From: Bradyrhizobium sp. BR 10289
GTDB lineage: Bacteria > Pseudomonadota > Alphaproteobacteria > Rhizobiales > Xanthobacteraceae
Assembly (NCBI RefSeq): GCF_019455385.1
Contig: NZ_JACOFR010000001.1
Location: 1 to 64,000, forward strand
Reading direction: 5' to 3'
DNA length: 64,000 bases
Shown here: positions 1 through 8,100 of the stretch, in pieces
Position numbering within the stretch: the first letter of the stretch is position 1
How the letters are laid out: each line of letters opens with the position of its first letter
Made by a program: the position numbers and the translations under genes
The notes under the pieces: model-generated
The model's input: the letters and a program-made list of their open reading frames with translations, nothing else
Database searches by the model: none
Told to the model about the DNA's origin: nothing

Positions 1-67
1 TTTTGCAGCCGCCAAAGCCGAAACTTCTCGATCAGCGAATTAGTGAACATGCACAATTGCGAGCGCC

Positions 68-115
68 GCGAAGCAATCCAGAATCGTTCCGCGGAGGGAC
101 TCTGGATTGCTTCGC
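68..115. repeat. Intergenic inverted repeat (15-bp arms)
   Basis: Two perfect 15-base arms (68-82 and 101-115, core GCAATCCAGA / TCTGGATTGC) flank an 18-base spacer. It lies in the 250-base gene-free start of the window and resembles the short palindromic elements scattered between genes in Bradyrhizobium. Further right, TTGACA at 178-183 followed after 18 bases by CATAAA (202-207) could be a promoter for the next gene, but this stretch may itself belong to a repeat, so I do not call it separately. Confidence 0.6.
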
Positions 116-250
116 CGTGCCGCCGTGCTCGCATGACGGGCGGATAGAGTTGAGCCTCAGCCGGGCAAGCAGCCCGGTTGACACGTCGGGCAAAACAGTG
201 GCATAAAGTGATAATCGAAAAATCCGAAATTTGCCCGCGGCGCTGATCAT

Positions 251-612
251 TTGGAAATGACGATGAGCTTCGATCCAGATGAGGTTCAAGGCGCGCTGCG
301 CAAGGCATGGTCGCTGTCCACGTCGAGCAAATGGACCGCGAGCAATCCGGCCGCGGGGCAATGCAACGTCACCGCGCTGCTGATCCACGAACTCTTCGGC
401 GGCGACTTGCTGAAGACGCCACTGCCGGCCGGCGATCATTTTTACAACCGGATCGAAGGCCGACGCCACGACTTCACGGCGAGCCAGTTCGACCAGCCGA
501 TCGCTTACACCGACGTGCTGACGGATCGCGCCGATGCGGAGCAGGGGCTACGAGCCAGCAACTGGCCGCTCTGAAAGATGCGTTTGTGAGGCGCAGCTCG
601 AGTACATCGTAG
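251..612 (+). pseudogene. YunG-like protein, apparent single-base frameshift near the 3' end
   Basis: Small soluble protein resembling the YunG family of unknown function. I see the order ALRKAWSLSTS, then PAAGQCNVTALLIHELFGGD, then HFYNRIEGRRHDFTASQF. The frame opens at TTG 251, with ATG 257 and ATG 263 as equally plausible starts. It reads to a stop at 574 and ends in an unconvincing tail (GLRASNWPL). The +1-shifted frame at the same place reads on as ATSQQLAALKDAFVRR and stops at 612, which looks like the natural end. One extra G in the run at 544-547 (GGGG to GGGGG) joins the two. Either the gene is damaged or the base is a sequence error. The function is unknown. Confidence 0.6.
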
Positions 613-672
613 GATGGGCAGCGCGGCTCGAGTACACCGTAGGATGGGTTGAGCGCAGCGAAACCCATCATC
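596..672. repeat. Tandem GTAGGATGGG repeat with palindrome
   Basis: A 23-base unit (GCTCGAGTACAYCGTAGGATGGG) occurs twice, at 596-618 and 626-648, with one mismatch. The second copy forms an inverted repeat with downstream sequence: GATGGGTT at 643-650 and AACCCATC at 662-669. A related copy lies at 1232-1352. This is a dispersed intergenic element, not a gene. Confidence 0.7.
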
Positions 673-722
673 TCACCCGATGCAAGAGGAAGCAGAGTGC
701 ACGACGTCGACGACATCGCACG

Positions 723-1172
723 TCAGGGGCGGCGCACTTCGAAGTAGGTCTTCGCGTCCCGCTGAAAACCCGCGCCCTCGTAGAAGCGCAGCGTCGTCTC
801 CCGCTTTGAACCTGTCGCCAAATGGACTTTGTAGCAGTCAGCCTGCGCTGCGATATCGATAGCGTGAGCAAGAACCCGTCGGCCAAGTCCCAGCTTACGG
901 TACGCGGCATGGGTGACCACATTTTCGATCACTCCATACGATCGTCCGCCGCGAGACAGGTTGGGGACGATCGCGAGAGTGCATGAAGATACGAGCAGCT
1001 CTGCCGCCTGCGCAACAATGACGGTCGTGACGTTGGATGTCAGCAGCGTCATCCAAACGCGCTGGGCTGTGGCGCGCTCCAGTTCAGGCTCATCTGGATG
1101 AAGATGTCGGTAGAGTTTCAACACTTCGCGCAGATCGTCCTGCGTGGCAGAACGGACAATGGCCTCGTTCAT
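723..1172 (-). CDS. GNAT family N-acetyltransferase
   Basis: A 149-residue protein with the single-domain Gcn5-related acetyltransferase fold, expected to move an acetyl group from acetyl-CoA to an amine. The acetyl-CoA loop is visible as RKLGLGRRVLAHAI in the second half, followed by the typical C-terminal ATGSKRETTLRFYEGAGF segment. The start ATG (MNEAIVRSA) gives a full-length domain. The gene stands alone, flanked on both sides by copies of the GTAGGATGGG repeat, so neighbours give no hint of substrate. The family call is secure; the substrate is unknown. Confidence 0.85.
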   Translation of the reverse strand: MNEAIVRSATQDDLREVLKLYRHLHPDEPELERATAQRVWMTLLTSNVTTVIVAQAAELLVSSCTLAIVPNLSRGGRSYGVIENVVTHAAYRKLGLGRRVLAHAIDIAAQADCYKVHLATGSKRETTLRFYEGAGFQRDAKTYFEVRRP

Positions 1173-1231
1173 TCAATGACCCAATGATTGCCGGCGGATG
1201 AAGCTATCGGAGAGGCTTTGATCGACCTGTC

Positions 1232-1352
1232 AGTACACCGTAAGATGGGGGCAGAGCGCAGTGAAACCCATCATCTCATCGCGGGATCGTCAGGCGCGCA
1301 ATCAGGATTGGGCAAACGGTTATGGGCTTCGCTGCGCTCCACCCATTCTACG
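1232..1352. repeat. Second copy of the GTAGGATGGG intergenic element
   Basis: The segment starts with AGTACACCGTAAGATGGG, then an AAACCCATCATCTCA stretch near 1264-1278 matching the element at 631-675. It ends with an inverted copy (ATGGGCTTCGCTGCGCTCC then CCCATTCTACG, 1322-1352). It fills most of the gap between the acetyltransferase and the acyl-CoA dehydrogenase. Confidence 0.65.
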
Positions 1353-1364
1353 TGCCGCGCCGGA

Positions 1365-2525
1365 TCAATGCTGCCCAGCCTTCCAGTCGCGCTTGATCTT
1401 CTTGGCCAGCGACCATTTGTGGACTTCGGTCGGGCCGTCGTAGATCCGGAAGGCGCGGATCTCGCGAAAAGCCTGCTCCACGATGGTTTCGGTCGAAACT
1501 CCGGTGCCGCCCATCACCTGGACGCAGCGATCGGCGACGCGCATCAGGGCTTCCGACACGGCGACCTTCGCCATGGAGCTCTCGGTGGTGCCGAGCGAGC
1601 CGGTGTCGAGCACGCCTGCGCACCAGTCGATCATCAGTTCCGATTGCTGAAGATCGATCAGGTTCTCTGCCAGCATGAAGCCGACGCCTTCGTGATCGAC
1701 CAGCGGCTTGCCGAACGCCTGGCGGCGGCAGGCATAATCGGTGGCGATCTCGTTGGCGCGGATCGCAAGGCCGAGCCAGCGCATGCAGTGTGACAGCCGC
1801 GCCGGGCTCAGGCGGATCTGGGCATATTTGAAGCCCTCGCCGGAGGCGCCGAGCATCTGGTCTGCCGGCACGCGCAGATTCTCGATGTCGATCTCGGCAT
1901 GTCCGCCCGGCATCGAGCTGTCGATCGTGTCGAGCACCCGCAGGGTGCGGATCGCGGGATTGGGCAGGTCGACCAGGAACATGCAGGCGCCGTCGTCCGA
2001 CTTCGCCATGACGATGCCGACTTTCGCGCCCTCGGCCCCGGTGATGAATTTCTTGCACCCGTTGATGACCCAGTGATTGCCGTCGAGACGGCACGTTGTC
2101 TGCATCATTGACGGATCGGATCCGGCGCCGCCCGCATCCGCAGGTTCGGTCATGAAGAACGCCGAGCGCGCTCTGCCGGAGACGAGCGGCTCGAGGAAGC
2201 GCGCTTTCTGTTCGCGGCTTCCGACCTTGCCGAGCAGATACATGTTGCCTTCATCCGGCGCCATGGTGTTGCACGCCAGCGGCCCGAGCGGTGAGAGGCC
2301 GGTCTTGATCAGAGCCTTTGCGGTCTCGCGCTGAGTGAGGTGAGATCCATCGGCAAGAATATGCGGCGTCAGCACGCCGGCCTTGCGCGCCTTGGCGCGC
2401 AGCTCCTGGACGAGTTCGTCGCTCGGGCCGTGTGGACCCGTCCGCGGATCCTTCTCGTAAGGAACGACCTCGGTGCGGATGAACGCCTCGATCTTCGCGG
2501 CAAGGCTGTCGTCTTGATGGGACAT
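1365..2525 (-). CDS. Acyl-CoA dehydrogenase
   Basis: FAD-dependent dehydrogenase that would introduce a double bond next to the thioester of an acyl-CoA and pass electrons to ETF. It has the usual length (386 residues). Visible marks are the mid-domain FMTEPADAGGAGSDP substrate/FAD segment, GCKKFITGA, the C-terminal QVMGGTGVSTETIVEQAF helix pair and the IYDGPTEVHKWSLA signature. I chose ATG 2525 because GGAG lies 5 bases upstream; an upstream GTG at 2531 has no better signal. The chain length of the substrate cannot be read from the sequence. It is on the same strand as the GST and PlsY genes but separated by about 190 bases. Confidence 0.9.
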   Translation of the reverse strand: MSHQDDSLAAKIEAFIRTEVVPYEKDPRTGPHGPSDELVQELRAKARKAGVLTPHILADGSHLTQRETAKALIKTGLSPLGPLACNTMAPDEGNMYLLGKVGSREQKARFLEPLVSGRARSAFFMTEPADAGGAGSDPSMMQTTCRLDGNHWVINGCKKFITGAEGAKVGIVMAKSDDGACMFLVDLPNPAIRTLRVLDTIDSSMPGGHAEIDIENLRVPADQMLGASGEGFKYAQIRLSPARLSHCMRWLGLAIRANEIATDYACRRQAFGKPLVDHEGVGFMLAENLIDLQQSELMIDWCAGVLDTGSLGTTESSMAKVAVSEALMRVADRCVQVMGGTGVSTETIVEQAFREIRAFRIYDGPTEVHKWSLAKKIKRDWKAGQH

Positions 2526-2716
2526 GATCACTCCGGTCGTCCTCCGCCTCGGTGCAACGCTGGCTTTCGATCACCTATAGACGGGCGGGCCGGAGATGAG
2601 CAACACCCGCGCCGGCGCATCACCGGATCGGAGTGACCGAATTGTCCAATCTTGTTCGGGTTGCGCGAAGATTGTCGTTGGTATCTCTTCCTTGATCACA
2701 CGCCGTGACGCGGGCA

Positions 2717-3367
2717 TCAAAAATCAAGCCGGCCGTAGAGTTCGTCGAATGGTCTGCACACATGCTCGCGATAGGCGGGGCTCGATTGCAGCCGCTCATA
2801 CCAGCGCTCGACATTCGGCAGGTTCGGCCGTGGAAGGTCGAGATTGAGGTAGCGATAGAGATGGGTTCCGATCGGAATATCGGCGAGTGACAAATGCTCT
2901 CCCAGCATGAAGGACTTGCCGTTCAACTGACGGTCGATGTGCTTCAGGCAACGGCCGGTTTGTTCCAGAGCCTTGTCGACCGCAGCCAGATTGCGCTGCG
3001 CTTCGGGCGTCCGATACCAGCCCCAGAATACGCCAACCAGGAATGCCGGTTGCAAACTGGTTTGCGACCAGTCCATCCATTGATCCGCCTTCGCGCGCTC
3101 AGCTGGATTCGTCGGCCAGAACGGCGTTTCGGAACCGTATTTGGCTGCAAGATACCTTAAGATGGCGTGCGACTCCCACACGATGATGCCGGAGTCATCG
3201 ATCACTGGAACGCGGCCATGCGGGTTCATGGCCAGGAATTCAGGCGTGTCGAGGCCCCCGAACGAGCCTCCCAGTTCAATGTGCTTGTGCGCAATGCCGA
3301 GCTCGCCGACCAGCCACATGACTTTCTGCAAGTTGAATGACGATTTTCGACCGTAAATGGTGAGCAT
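2717..3367 (-). CDS. Glutathione S-transferase family protein
   Basis: A cytosolic GST of 216 residues. The N-terminal thioredoxin-like domain (about 1-80) begins LTIYGRKSSFNLQKVMW and contains the cis-proline and glutathione-binding blocks NPHGRVPVIDD and VWESHAILRYLA. The helical C-terminal domain follows, with the N-capping motif SLADIPIGTHLYR. These proteins conjugate glutathione to electrophiles or act as thiol reductases. The substrate is not evident. It starts 12 bases after the plsY stop, so the two are probably co-transcribed. Confidence 0.9.
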   Translation of the reverse strand: MLTIYGRKSSFNLQKVMWLVGELGIAHKHIELGGSFGGLDTPEFLAMNPHGRVPVIDDSGIIVWESHAILRYLAAKYGSETPFWPTNPAERAKADQWMDWSQTSLQPAFLVGVFWGWYRTPEAQRNLAAVDKALEQTGRCLKHIDRQLNGKSFMLGEHLSLADIPIGTHLYRYLNLDLPRPNLPNVERWYERLQSSPAYREHVCRPFDELYGRLDF

Positions 3368-3379
3368 TTGGCGTAGACC

Positions 3380-4081
3380 TCATGAATTCGCGTCCTGGAT
3401 TTGCGCGTCTGCCTTTGCATCCGGGCTGCTCTGGCCCACGCGCGGCTCTGTTCCTGCCAATAGCCGCTCGATGTTGGCCCGATGGCGCACGATGACGTAG
3501 AGGCCGCCCGCGATCACCAATAGCCGATAAGGCAACGGTTGCTCGAATGCGCAGACGAGAACGATCGCGGTCAGCGCTGCGAGGATCGAGCTGAGGGAGA
3601 CGATGCGGGTGCTCGCCAGCACGATGCCGAAGGTCGCCGCTGCGCCCAATCCGACCGGCCACGACATCGCCAAGAGCACGCCGAGCCCGGTCGCGGCGGA
3701 TTTTCCGCCCGTAAAATTCAACCAGATCGAACGGCCATGGCCGAGCAGTGCGGCGATGCCAGCGAGGCAAACTGTCCACGCCAGCCAGCCTTGCGGATCG
3801 GGCGCTGTCGGCGGCGCGGAGGACAACTGCGTCGCGAGCCAGGGGCAGAACCAGCGGGCGACCAGGATGGCCGCGACACCTTTCAGCACGTCGATGACGA
3901 GCACCGCCAATGCCGGCCATTTGCCAAGCGTCCGCAGCACATTCGTGGCGCCGGTGGATCGGGAGCCGTGCTCTCGAATATCGATACCCCGAAGTAGCTT
4001 TCCCGCCAGATATCCCGTGGGTGTGGAGCCCAGGAGATAAGAGATCACCAGACCAAACGCGCTCGCCGTCCAGAATGCCAT
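3380..4081 (-). CDS. plsY: Glycerol-3-phosphate acyltransferase PlsY
   Basis: Integral membrane enzyme (233 residues) that transfers an acyl group from acyl-phosphate to glycerol-3-phosphate, the first step of phospholipid synthesis. The first conserved loop is HGSRSTGATNVLR at residues 39-50; the second is the GHGRSIWLNFTGGKSAATGLG segment around residues 118-138. Several hydrophobic segments alternate with these loops as in the family. The GSRSTGATN form of motif 1 differs from the common GSGNIGATN. The C-terminus is longer and polar. Genomes of this group may carry more than one copy, so this could be a second homologue. Confidence 0.88.
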   Translation of the reverse strand: MAFWTASAFGLVISYLLGSTPTGYLAGKLLRGIDIREHGSRSTGATNVLRTLGKWPALAVLVIDVLKGVAAILVARWFCPWLATQLSSAPPTAPDPQGWLAWTVCLAGIAALLGHGRSIWLNFTGGKSAATGLGVLLAMSWPVGLGAAATFGIVLASTRIVSLSSILAALTAIVLVCAFEQPLPYRLLVIAGGLYVIVRHRANIERLLAGTEPRVGQSSPDAKADAQIQDANS

Positions 4082-4198
4082 GGGTCCCTATCCCGTTTCG
4101 ATGATCGGCGTTTTAGCGCCGGCCTTGCCGGGCGGCTATGGGCTGGCTCGTGAACCTGATCCCGGGCTGGGACGTCAAAAACCGGCAGCTTCAGGCTG

Positions 4199-4522
4199 AT
4201 GACCTTGTCCTCCAGTTTGACCAGCCTTTTCGATGCGCCCTTCGTGATCGCCATATGGACTTTGACGCCCTTTGTCGTGGGCGGGCCGCTGCTTTTGAGG
4301 TTCCTGAATTACAAGCCGGTGACGCGGTGCGCGGTCGTGCAGACCTTGACGAAAGTCTTGGGAACAGGGTGCTGGCTCACATTTGGCACGGTTGCGATCA
4401 AAGCCTTTGAACACGGTCTGATCTCTCTGCCCATCAGTAACCTCGCTGTGGCGCTGTTGTTTACCGTTACCGCCGGCAGCTCGTTCCTGATCGAGCGGTG
4501 GTGTCCGGACGAACAGCCCTAG
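4199..4522 (+). CDS. Small hydrophobic protein, probable membrane protein
   Basis: A 107-residue frame that I do not recognise. It has hydrophobic stretches around residues 13-35, 48-65 and 77-95, compatible with two or three membrane segments, and ends with a short polar tail. It points away from plsY across a short gap. The plus-strand reading is favoured because the overlapping minus frame (4175-4540) is rich in Gln, Arg and His and shows no order. The start is uncertain. Confidence 0.5.
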   Translation: MTLSSSLTSLFDAPFVIAIWTLTPFVVGGPLLLRFLNYKPVTRCAVVQTLTKVLGTGCWLTFGTVAIKAFEHGLISLPISNLAVALLFTVTAGSSFLIERWCPDEQP

Positions 4523-4751
4523 GCTCGGCTGGACGATCATTCAGCCCGCTCGACGGTCCATTTCGTTTTCCGTCGGCGCGAATTTGGCCAGCTTCTGCCG
4601 AGCTGCCTCCGGCAGGCGTTCCGCCCGACGCCGCTCCCCTATAAATTGCACCGAGATCAATGTTGTTATTGTACCGAGATATGGATCGGGATCATATTCG
4701 GATCAATCAGAGCATTGCACCGGGCTCGTTCCGAGCTATGGAGCCACGACA

Positions 4752-4871
4752 ATGACCGTCAGCTATCTCGACCTGTCTCTCGCCTTCATCGGATTGGTGT
4801 TCGGCGTGCCCTCAGCGCTGCCCCGCCTGTTTTTCCGGGTCGAGGACACATCGCGCCGGCGGGCGTCGTAG
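4752..4871 (+). CDS. Possible 39-residue membrane peptide
   Basis: A short frame starting ATG 4752 (MTVSYLDLSLAFIGLVFGVP) with one hydrophobic stretch and a basic C-terminus. It ends 27 bases before the TauE/SafE gene and could be a leader peptide or small membrane protein of that transcript. The rest of 4523-4898 holds nothing I can name. Evidence is limited to the hydrophobic profile and position. Confidence 0.3.
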   Translation: MTVSYLDLSLAFIGLVFGVPSALPRLFFRVEDTSRRRAS

Positions 4872-4898
4872 AGAAAGCAGGGGGCCGGAGATGCCGAT

Positions 4899-5657
4899 AT
4901 GGATCTGACGGTCACCACCATTATCATCGCCTTCGCCGGCGTGTTCCTGATCTGCTTCATGAAGGGCGCGTTCGGCGGTGGCTTCTCCATCATCGGCATT
5001 CCGCTGCTGTCCTTCGTGATGGATCCGGTGACGGCCGGAGGTCTGCTTGCGCCGCTGTTCATCGCGATGGACCTGTTCGCGCTACGCTACTGGAAGCCGT
5101 CGACCTGGTCGAAGCCGGACCTCGTCTTGCTGCTGCCCGGGCTCGTGATTGGCATCGGTCTCGGTTACCTGATGTTTCGCGTGCTGGATCACCGCGCCGT
5201 CGCGATCGTGATGGCGGTCGTGACCTTGATCTTCGTCGGCCTGTGGTTCTTCAGCGATCCCAAGGTGGTCATCGCTCCGCGTTCGACGCCGAAGGCCGTG
5301 GCTGCCGGTCTCGCCTCTGGTGTCACGACCATGGTCGCGCATTCCGGCGGACCGCCGCTTGCGATGTATCTGCTGCCGCTCGGCCTCAGTAAGGAAGTCT
5401 ACGCGGGAACGACGAGCCTGTTCTTCACCGTCGGCAACGCAACCAAGGCGGTGCCGTGGCTGTTGCTGACGCGGCCGAGCAGCAACGAGTGGACCCTAAT
5501 GGCGATTTGCCTGCTCGCCATTCCCGCCGGCGTCTGGCTCGGCTGGCGCCTGCACGGGCGGCTCGACCAGCAGCAGATTTTCCGGGCTTGTTACGGATTG
5601 CTGGTCGTCACGGCGCTCAAGCTGCTGTGGGACGGCGTGTCCGGATATCTCGCCTGA
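4899..5657 (+). CDS. TauE/SafE family sulfite/organosulfonate exporter-like permease
   Basis: A membrane protein of 252 residues, the usual length of the TauE/SafE (DUF81) family. It has about eight hydrophobic segments in two repeated halves. The first half contains FMKGAFGGGFSIIGIPLLSF, the second VTTMVAHSGGPPLAMYLLPLG, which are the paired glycine-rich signatures of the family. Members export sulfite, sulfoacetate or other small anions, or take them up; the substrate here is not known. It is followed by a strong hairpin terminator at 5688-5718, so it is the last gene of its transcript. Confidence 0.88.
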   Translation: MDLTVTTIIIAFAGVFLICFMKGAFGGGFSIIGIPLLSFVMDPVTAGGLLAPLFIAMDLFALRYWKPSTWSKPDLVLLLPGLVIGIGLGYLMFRVLDHRAVAIVMAVVTLIFVGLWFFSDPKVVIAPRSTPKAVAAGLASGVTTMVAHSGGPPLAMYLLPLGLSKEVYAGTTSLFFTVGNATKAVPWLLLTRPSSNEWTLMAICLLAIPAGVWLGWRLHGRLDQQQIFRACYGLLVVTALKLLWDGVSGYLA

Positions 5658-5687
5658 GGCGCCAAGCTTACATGAAACTGACGGCAG

Positions 5688-5718
5688 GTAAAAAGGCGGG
5701 CGCGGCTCGCCTTTTTAC
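5688..5718 (+). terminator. Hairpin terminator after the TauE/SafE gene
   Basis: Perfect 11-bp inverted repeat: GTAAAAAGGCG at 5688-5698 and CGCCTTTTTAC at 5708-5718, with a 9-base loop. The descending arm carries the T run, so the element could terminate transcription in either direction. It lies 30 bases after the exporter stop and 72 bases before the response regulator. Confidence 0.8.
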
Positions 5719-5790
5719 TGGCTGAAACGGGATGGATGGTGGAAGAGATCGAAGCGGCGGCGCGCGCCGCGTGGTGATACCGGATATGCG

Positions 5791-6465
5791 ATGCGCCTTC
5801 TGATCGTCGAGGACAATGCCGAGCTGTCGCGGCTGGTTGCGAGCGGCCTGTCGGCGGCCGGCTATGAGAGCGACATCGTGGGCAGCGCGGCCGAGGCGCG
5901 CGAGGCGGTCAGCAGCGTCAGCTATGCCGCGATGATACTCGACCTCGGCCTGCCCGACGGCGACGGCCTGTCGGTGCTGCGCGAGCTGCGGCGGCAGATG
6001 GAGCCGCTGCCGGTGCTGGTGCTGACCGCGCGCGGCGGCCTGCAGGACCGCGTCAGCGGCCTGCGCAGCGGCGCCGACGATTATCTCGCAAAGCCGTTCG
6101 CGATGGAGGAACTGGTGGCGCGGCTGGAGGCGATCTTGCGCCGGCCGGGGCAACTGCTCGGCCGCTCGCTGCGCCTCGCCAACCTCGTCTACGACACCGA
6201 GAGCCGGCAGATCTTCGTCGACGACCTGCCGCGGATCATTTCCGCGCGCGAGACCTCGGTGCTGGAGATCCTGCTGCGCCGGCAGGGGCGGGTGGTGCCG
6301 AAGAAGAATGTCGAGGACCACATCTTCGGCCTCGAAGGCGAGGTCGCCTCCAACGCCGTCGAGGTCTACGTCTCGCGGCTGCGCAAGCAGCTCACCGAGC
6401 ACGGGGCCAGGGTCGTGATCCATACCATCCGCGGCGTCGGCTATCTCATGGCCGAGGAGAAGTAG
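5791..6465 (+). CDS. OmpR/PhoB-family response regulator
   Basis: DNA-binding response regulator of 224 residues. The receiver domain has acidic pocket E7-D8, the phosphorylated aspartate D51 in ILDLGLPDGDG, the LTARGG switch region and K101 in LAKPF. The C-terminal winged helix (about 125-222) ends with VEVYVSRLRKQL and the wing IHTIRGVGYLM. The arrangement is like QseB/BasR regulators. The partner histidine kinase begins one base after its stop codon, so the two are translated together. The signal is unknown. Confidence 0.93.
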   Translation: MRLLIVEDNAELSRLVASGLSAAGYESDIVGSAAEAREAVSSVSYAAMILDLGLPDGDGLSVLRELRRQMEPLPVLVLTARGGLQDRVSGLRSGADDYLAKPFAMEELVARLEAILRRPGQLLGRSLRLANLVYDTESRQIFVDDLPRIISARETSVLEILLRRQGRVVPKKNVEDHIFGLEGEVASNAVEVYVSRLRKQLTEHGARVVIHTIRGVGYLMAEEK

Positions 6466-6466
6466 C

Positions 6467-7873
6467 GTGGCCGAGGCCAGATCTTGGGCCGGGATATTCG
6501 CGAGATCGCCCACGTTCAAATCGCTGATCTGGCGCATCGTGTTCCTGCACATCGTGGCGGTCGCGGTGGTCGCGATCTTCCTGCCGCTGGTGCTGTTCTG
6601 GCTGCTCAACTCCGAGATCGACCAACTGCATCGCGACGCCATGCGCGCCCAGGCCGAGGTGCTGGCCGAGCGCATCGTGCCGCAAGCGGACGGCAGCCTG
6701 ACGTTCAACCTGCCGGACAGCCTGCGAGGCCTCTATTCGGAAGCCTATGGCCGCTATCTCTACGACATCCGCGATGCCGACGGACGCGTGCTGTTCTCCT
6801 CGCGGCGCAAGACCGGCGATGCCACGCCGCCGCGGCTGTCGGAGACGATTTCCGGCGCCGGCGTCAGCCGCGTGATCGAGGGCAAGACGGTGCGCATCCG
6901 CGTCGCCGAGGACCTTTCGCACCGCGACGTCATCATCGACGACATCGTCTCGAACTTCTTCCGGCGGGTCGCATGGATCACCATCCCGATCCTGCTGGTC
7001 CTGCTCGGCATCGACATCATCATCTTCCGCCGCGCCATCGCGCCGCTGTGGAAGGCCTCAGAGGAGGCCAGCAATATCGGCCCGGCGCGCACCGACATCC
7101 GCCTGCCGACCGAGCAGATCCCGCGCGAGATCATGCCGCTCGTCACCGCCGTGAACCAGGCGCTCGACCGCCTCGAGGACGGCTTTCGGGTGCAGCGGCA
7201 GTTCACGGCGGATGCCGCGCATCAATTGCGCACGCCGCTGGCGATCCTGCGCACGCGGATCGAGACGCTTCCCGACCGCGAGGCCCGGCAGGTGCTGCAT
7301 GCCGACATCGAGGGCATGAGCCGCATCGTCGCCCAGCTGCTGGAGATCGCCGAGCTCGACACGCTGGTGCTCGATCCCGGCGAGACTGCTGACTTACGCG
7401 CCGTCTGCACCGAAGTGGTCGGCGCGATCGCGCCGTTCGCGCTGGCCCAACACAAGGACATCGCGCTGAAGGGCACCGATGCGCCGGTGCTGATCCACGG
7501 CAATTCCGAGATGCTCCAGCGCGCCATCTTCAACCTCGCCGAAAACGCCATCAAGTTCACGGCGCAGGACACCTCCGTCGACGTCGAGGTCGGCGAGGAC
7601 GGCTCCGTGCGCGTGCGCGATTGCGGCCCGGGCATCGCGGAGGCCGAGCGCGAATTGATCTTCCAGCGCTTCTGGCGCCGCGACCGCCAGCGCAGCGACG
7701 GCGCGGGCCTGGGTCTTTCGATCGTGCGCGGCGTCGCCGACGATCACGCCGCGACGGTCGCGGTGGAGAACCTCAAGGGCGGCGGCGCGGAATTCACGCT
7801 GCGGTTTCGGCTGGCGGAGGGATCTGCTGCTTTTCCCTCTCCCCTTGTGGGAGAGGGTGGCTCGCTGCGATAG
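6467..7873 (+). CDS. Sensor histidine kinase, partner of the upstream regulator
   Basis: Inner-membrane histidine kinase (468 residues, GTG start). Membrane segments are at about 24-48 and 170-187 with a periplasmic sensor domain between them, then a HAMP-like linker. The phospho-acceptor is H252 in FTADAAHQLRTPL; the N box is NLAENAIKFT, G1 is RDCGPGI, and the G2 region is GAGLGLSIVRGVADDH. The kinase domain naturally ends near FTLRFRLAEG. The last 13 residues (FPSPLVGEGGSLR, 456-468) are encoded by an intergenic palindromic repeat, so the original stop was probably lost or the repeat inserted at the gene end. The tail is unlikely to matter for catalysis. Confidence 0.92.
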   Translation: MAEARSWAGIFARSPTFKSLIWRIVFLHIVAVAVVAIFLPLVLFWLLNSEIDQLHRDAMRAQAEVLAERIVPQADGSLTFNLPDSLRGLYSEAYGRYLYDIRDADGRVLFSSRRKTGDATPPRLSETISGAGVSRVIEGKTVRIRVAEDLSHRDVIIDDIVSNFFRRVAWITIPILLVLLGIDIIIFRRAIAPLWKASEEASNIGPARTDIRLPTEQIPREIMPLVTAVNQALDRLEDGFRVQRQFTADAAHQLRTPLAILRTRIETLPDREARQVLHADIEGMSRIVAQLLEIAELDTLVLDPGETADLRAVCTEVVGAIAPFALAQHKDIALKGTDAPVLIHGNSEMLQRAIFNLAENAIKFTAQDTSVDVEVGEDGSVRVRDCGPGIAEAERELIFQRFWRRDRQRSDGAGLGLSIVRGVADDHAATVAVENLKGGGAEFTLRFRLAEGSAAFPSPLVGEGGSLR

Positions 7874-8075
7874 CGGCGAGACGGGGTGCGGGGTCTGTCT
7901 CCGCGAGTCCCGCTCTCACTCGAGCTTACAGAGGCAACCCCTCATCCGGCGCCATAGCCGAAGCTTCGCTTCGGCGTTCTTAAGAACGGCGGCCGTAGGC
8001 CGCCTATGCCACCTTCTCCCACATCCTCCTTCGCCAAGGCTTCGGCGGACATGAGGGGAGAAGGGAAGAGGCGTC
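7835..8075. repeat. Mosaic intergenic palindromic element between kinase and TRAP operon
   Basis: The element begins with the inverted repeat CCCTCTCCC (7835-7843) / GGGAGAGGG (7849-7857) inside the end of the kinase gene. It continues through CCCCTCATCCGGCG and the palindrome GAAGCTTC / GAAGC near 7962-7975. It ends with a further CTTCTCCCACATCC ... GGGGAGAAGGGA segment. The CTCTCCC/GGGAGAG modules recur at 23157-23179 and 39443-39604. It fills the gap between convergent transcripts. Confidence 0.65.
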
Positions 8076-8100
8076 AGCGTTTGCTGCTACAGCGGCTCAG

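Noticed and set aside
178..207. Sigma-70 promoter TTGACA - 18 bases - CATAAA before the YunG-like gene
   Set aside because: The stretch may belong to an intergenic repeat and the -10 matches only four of six positions; kept as a note.
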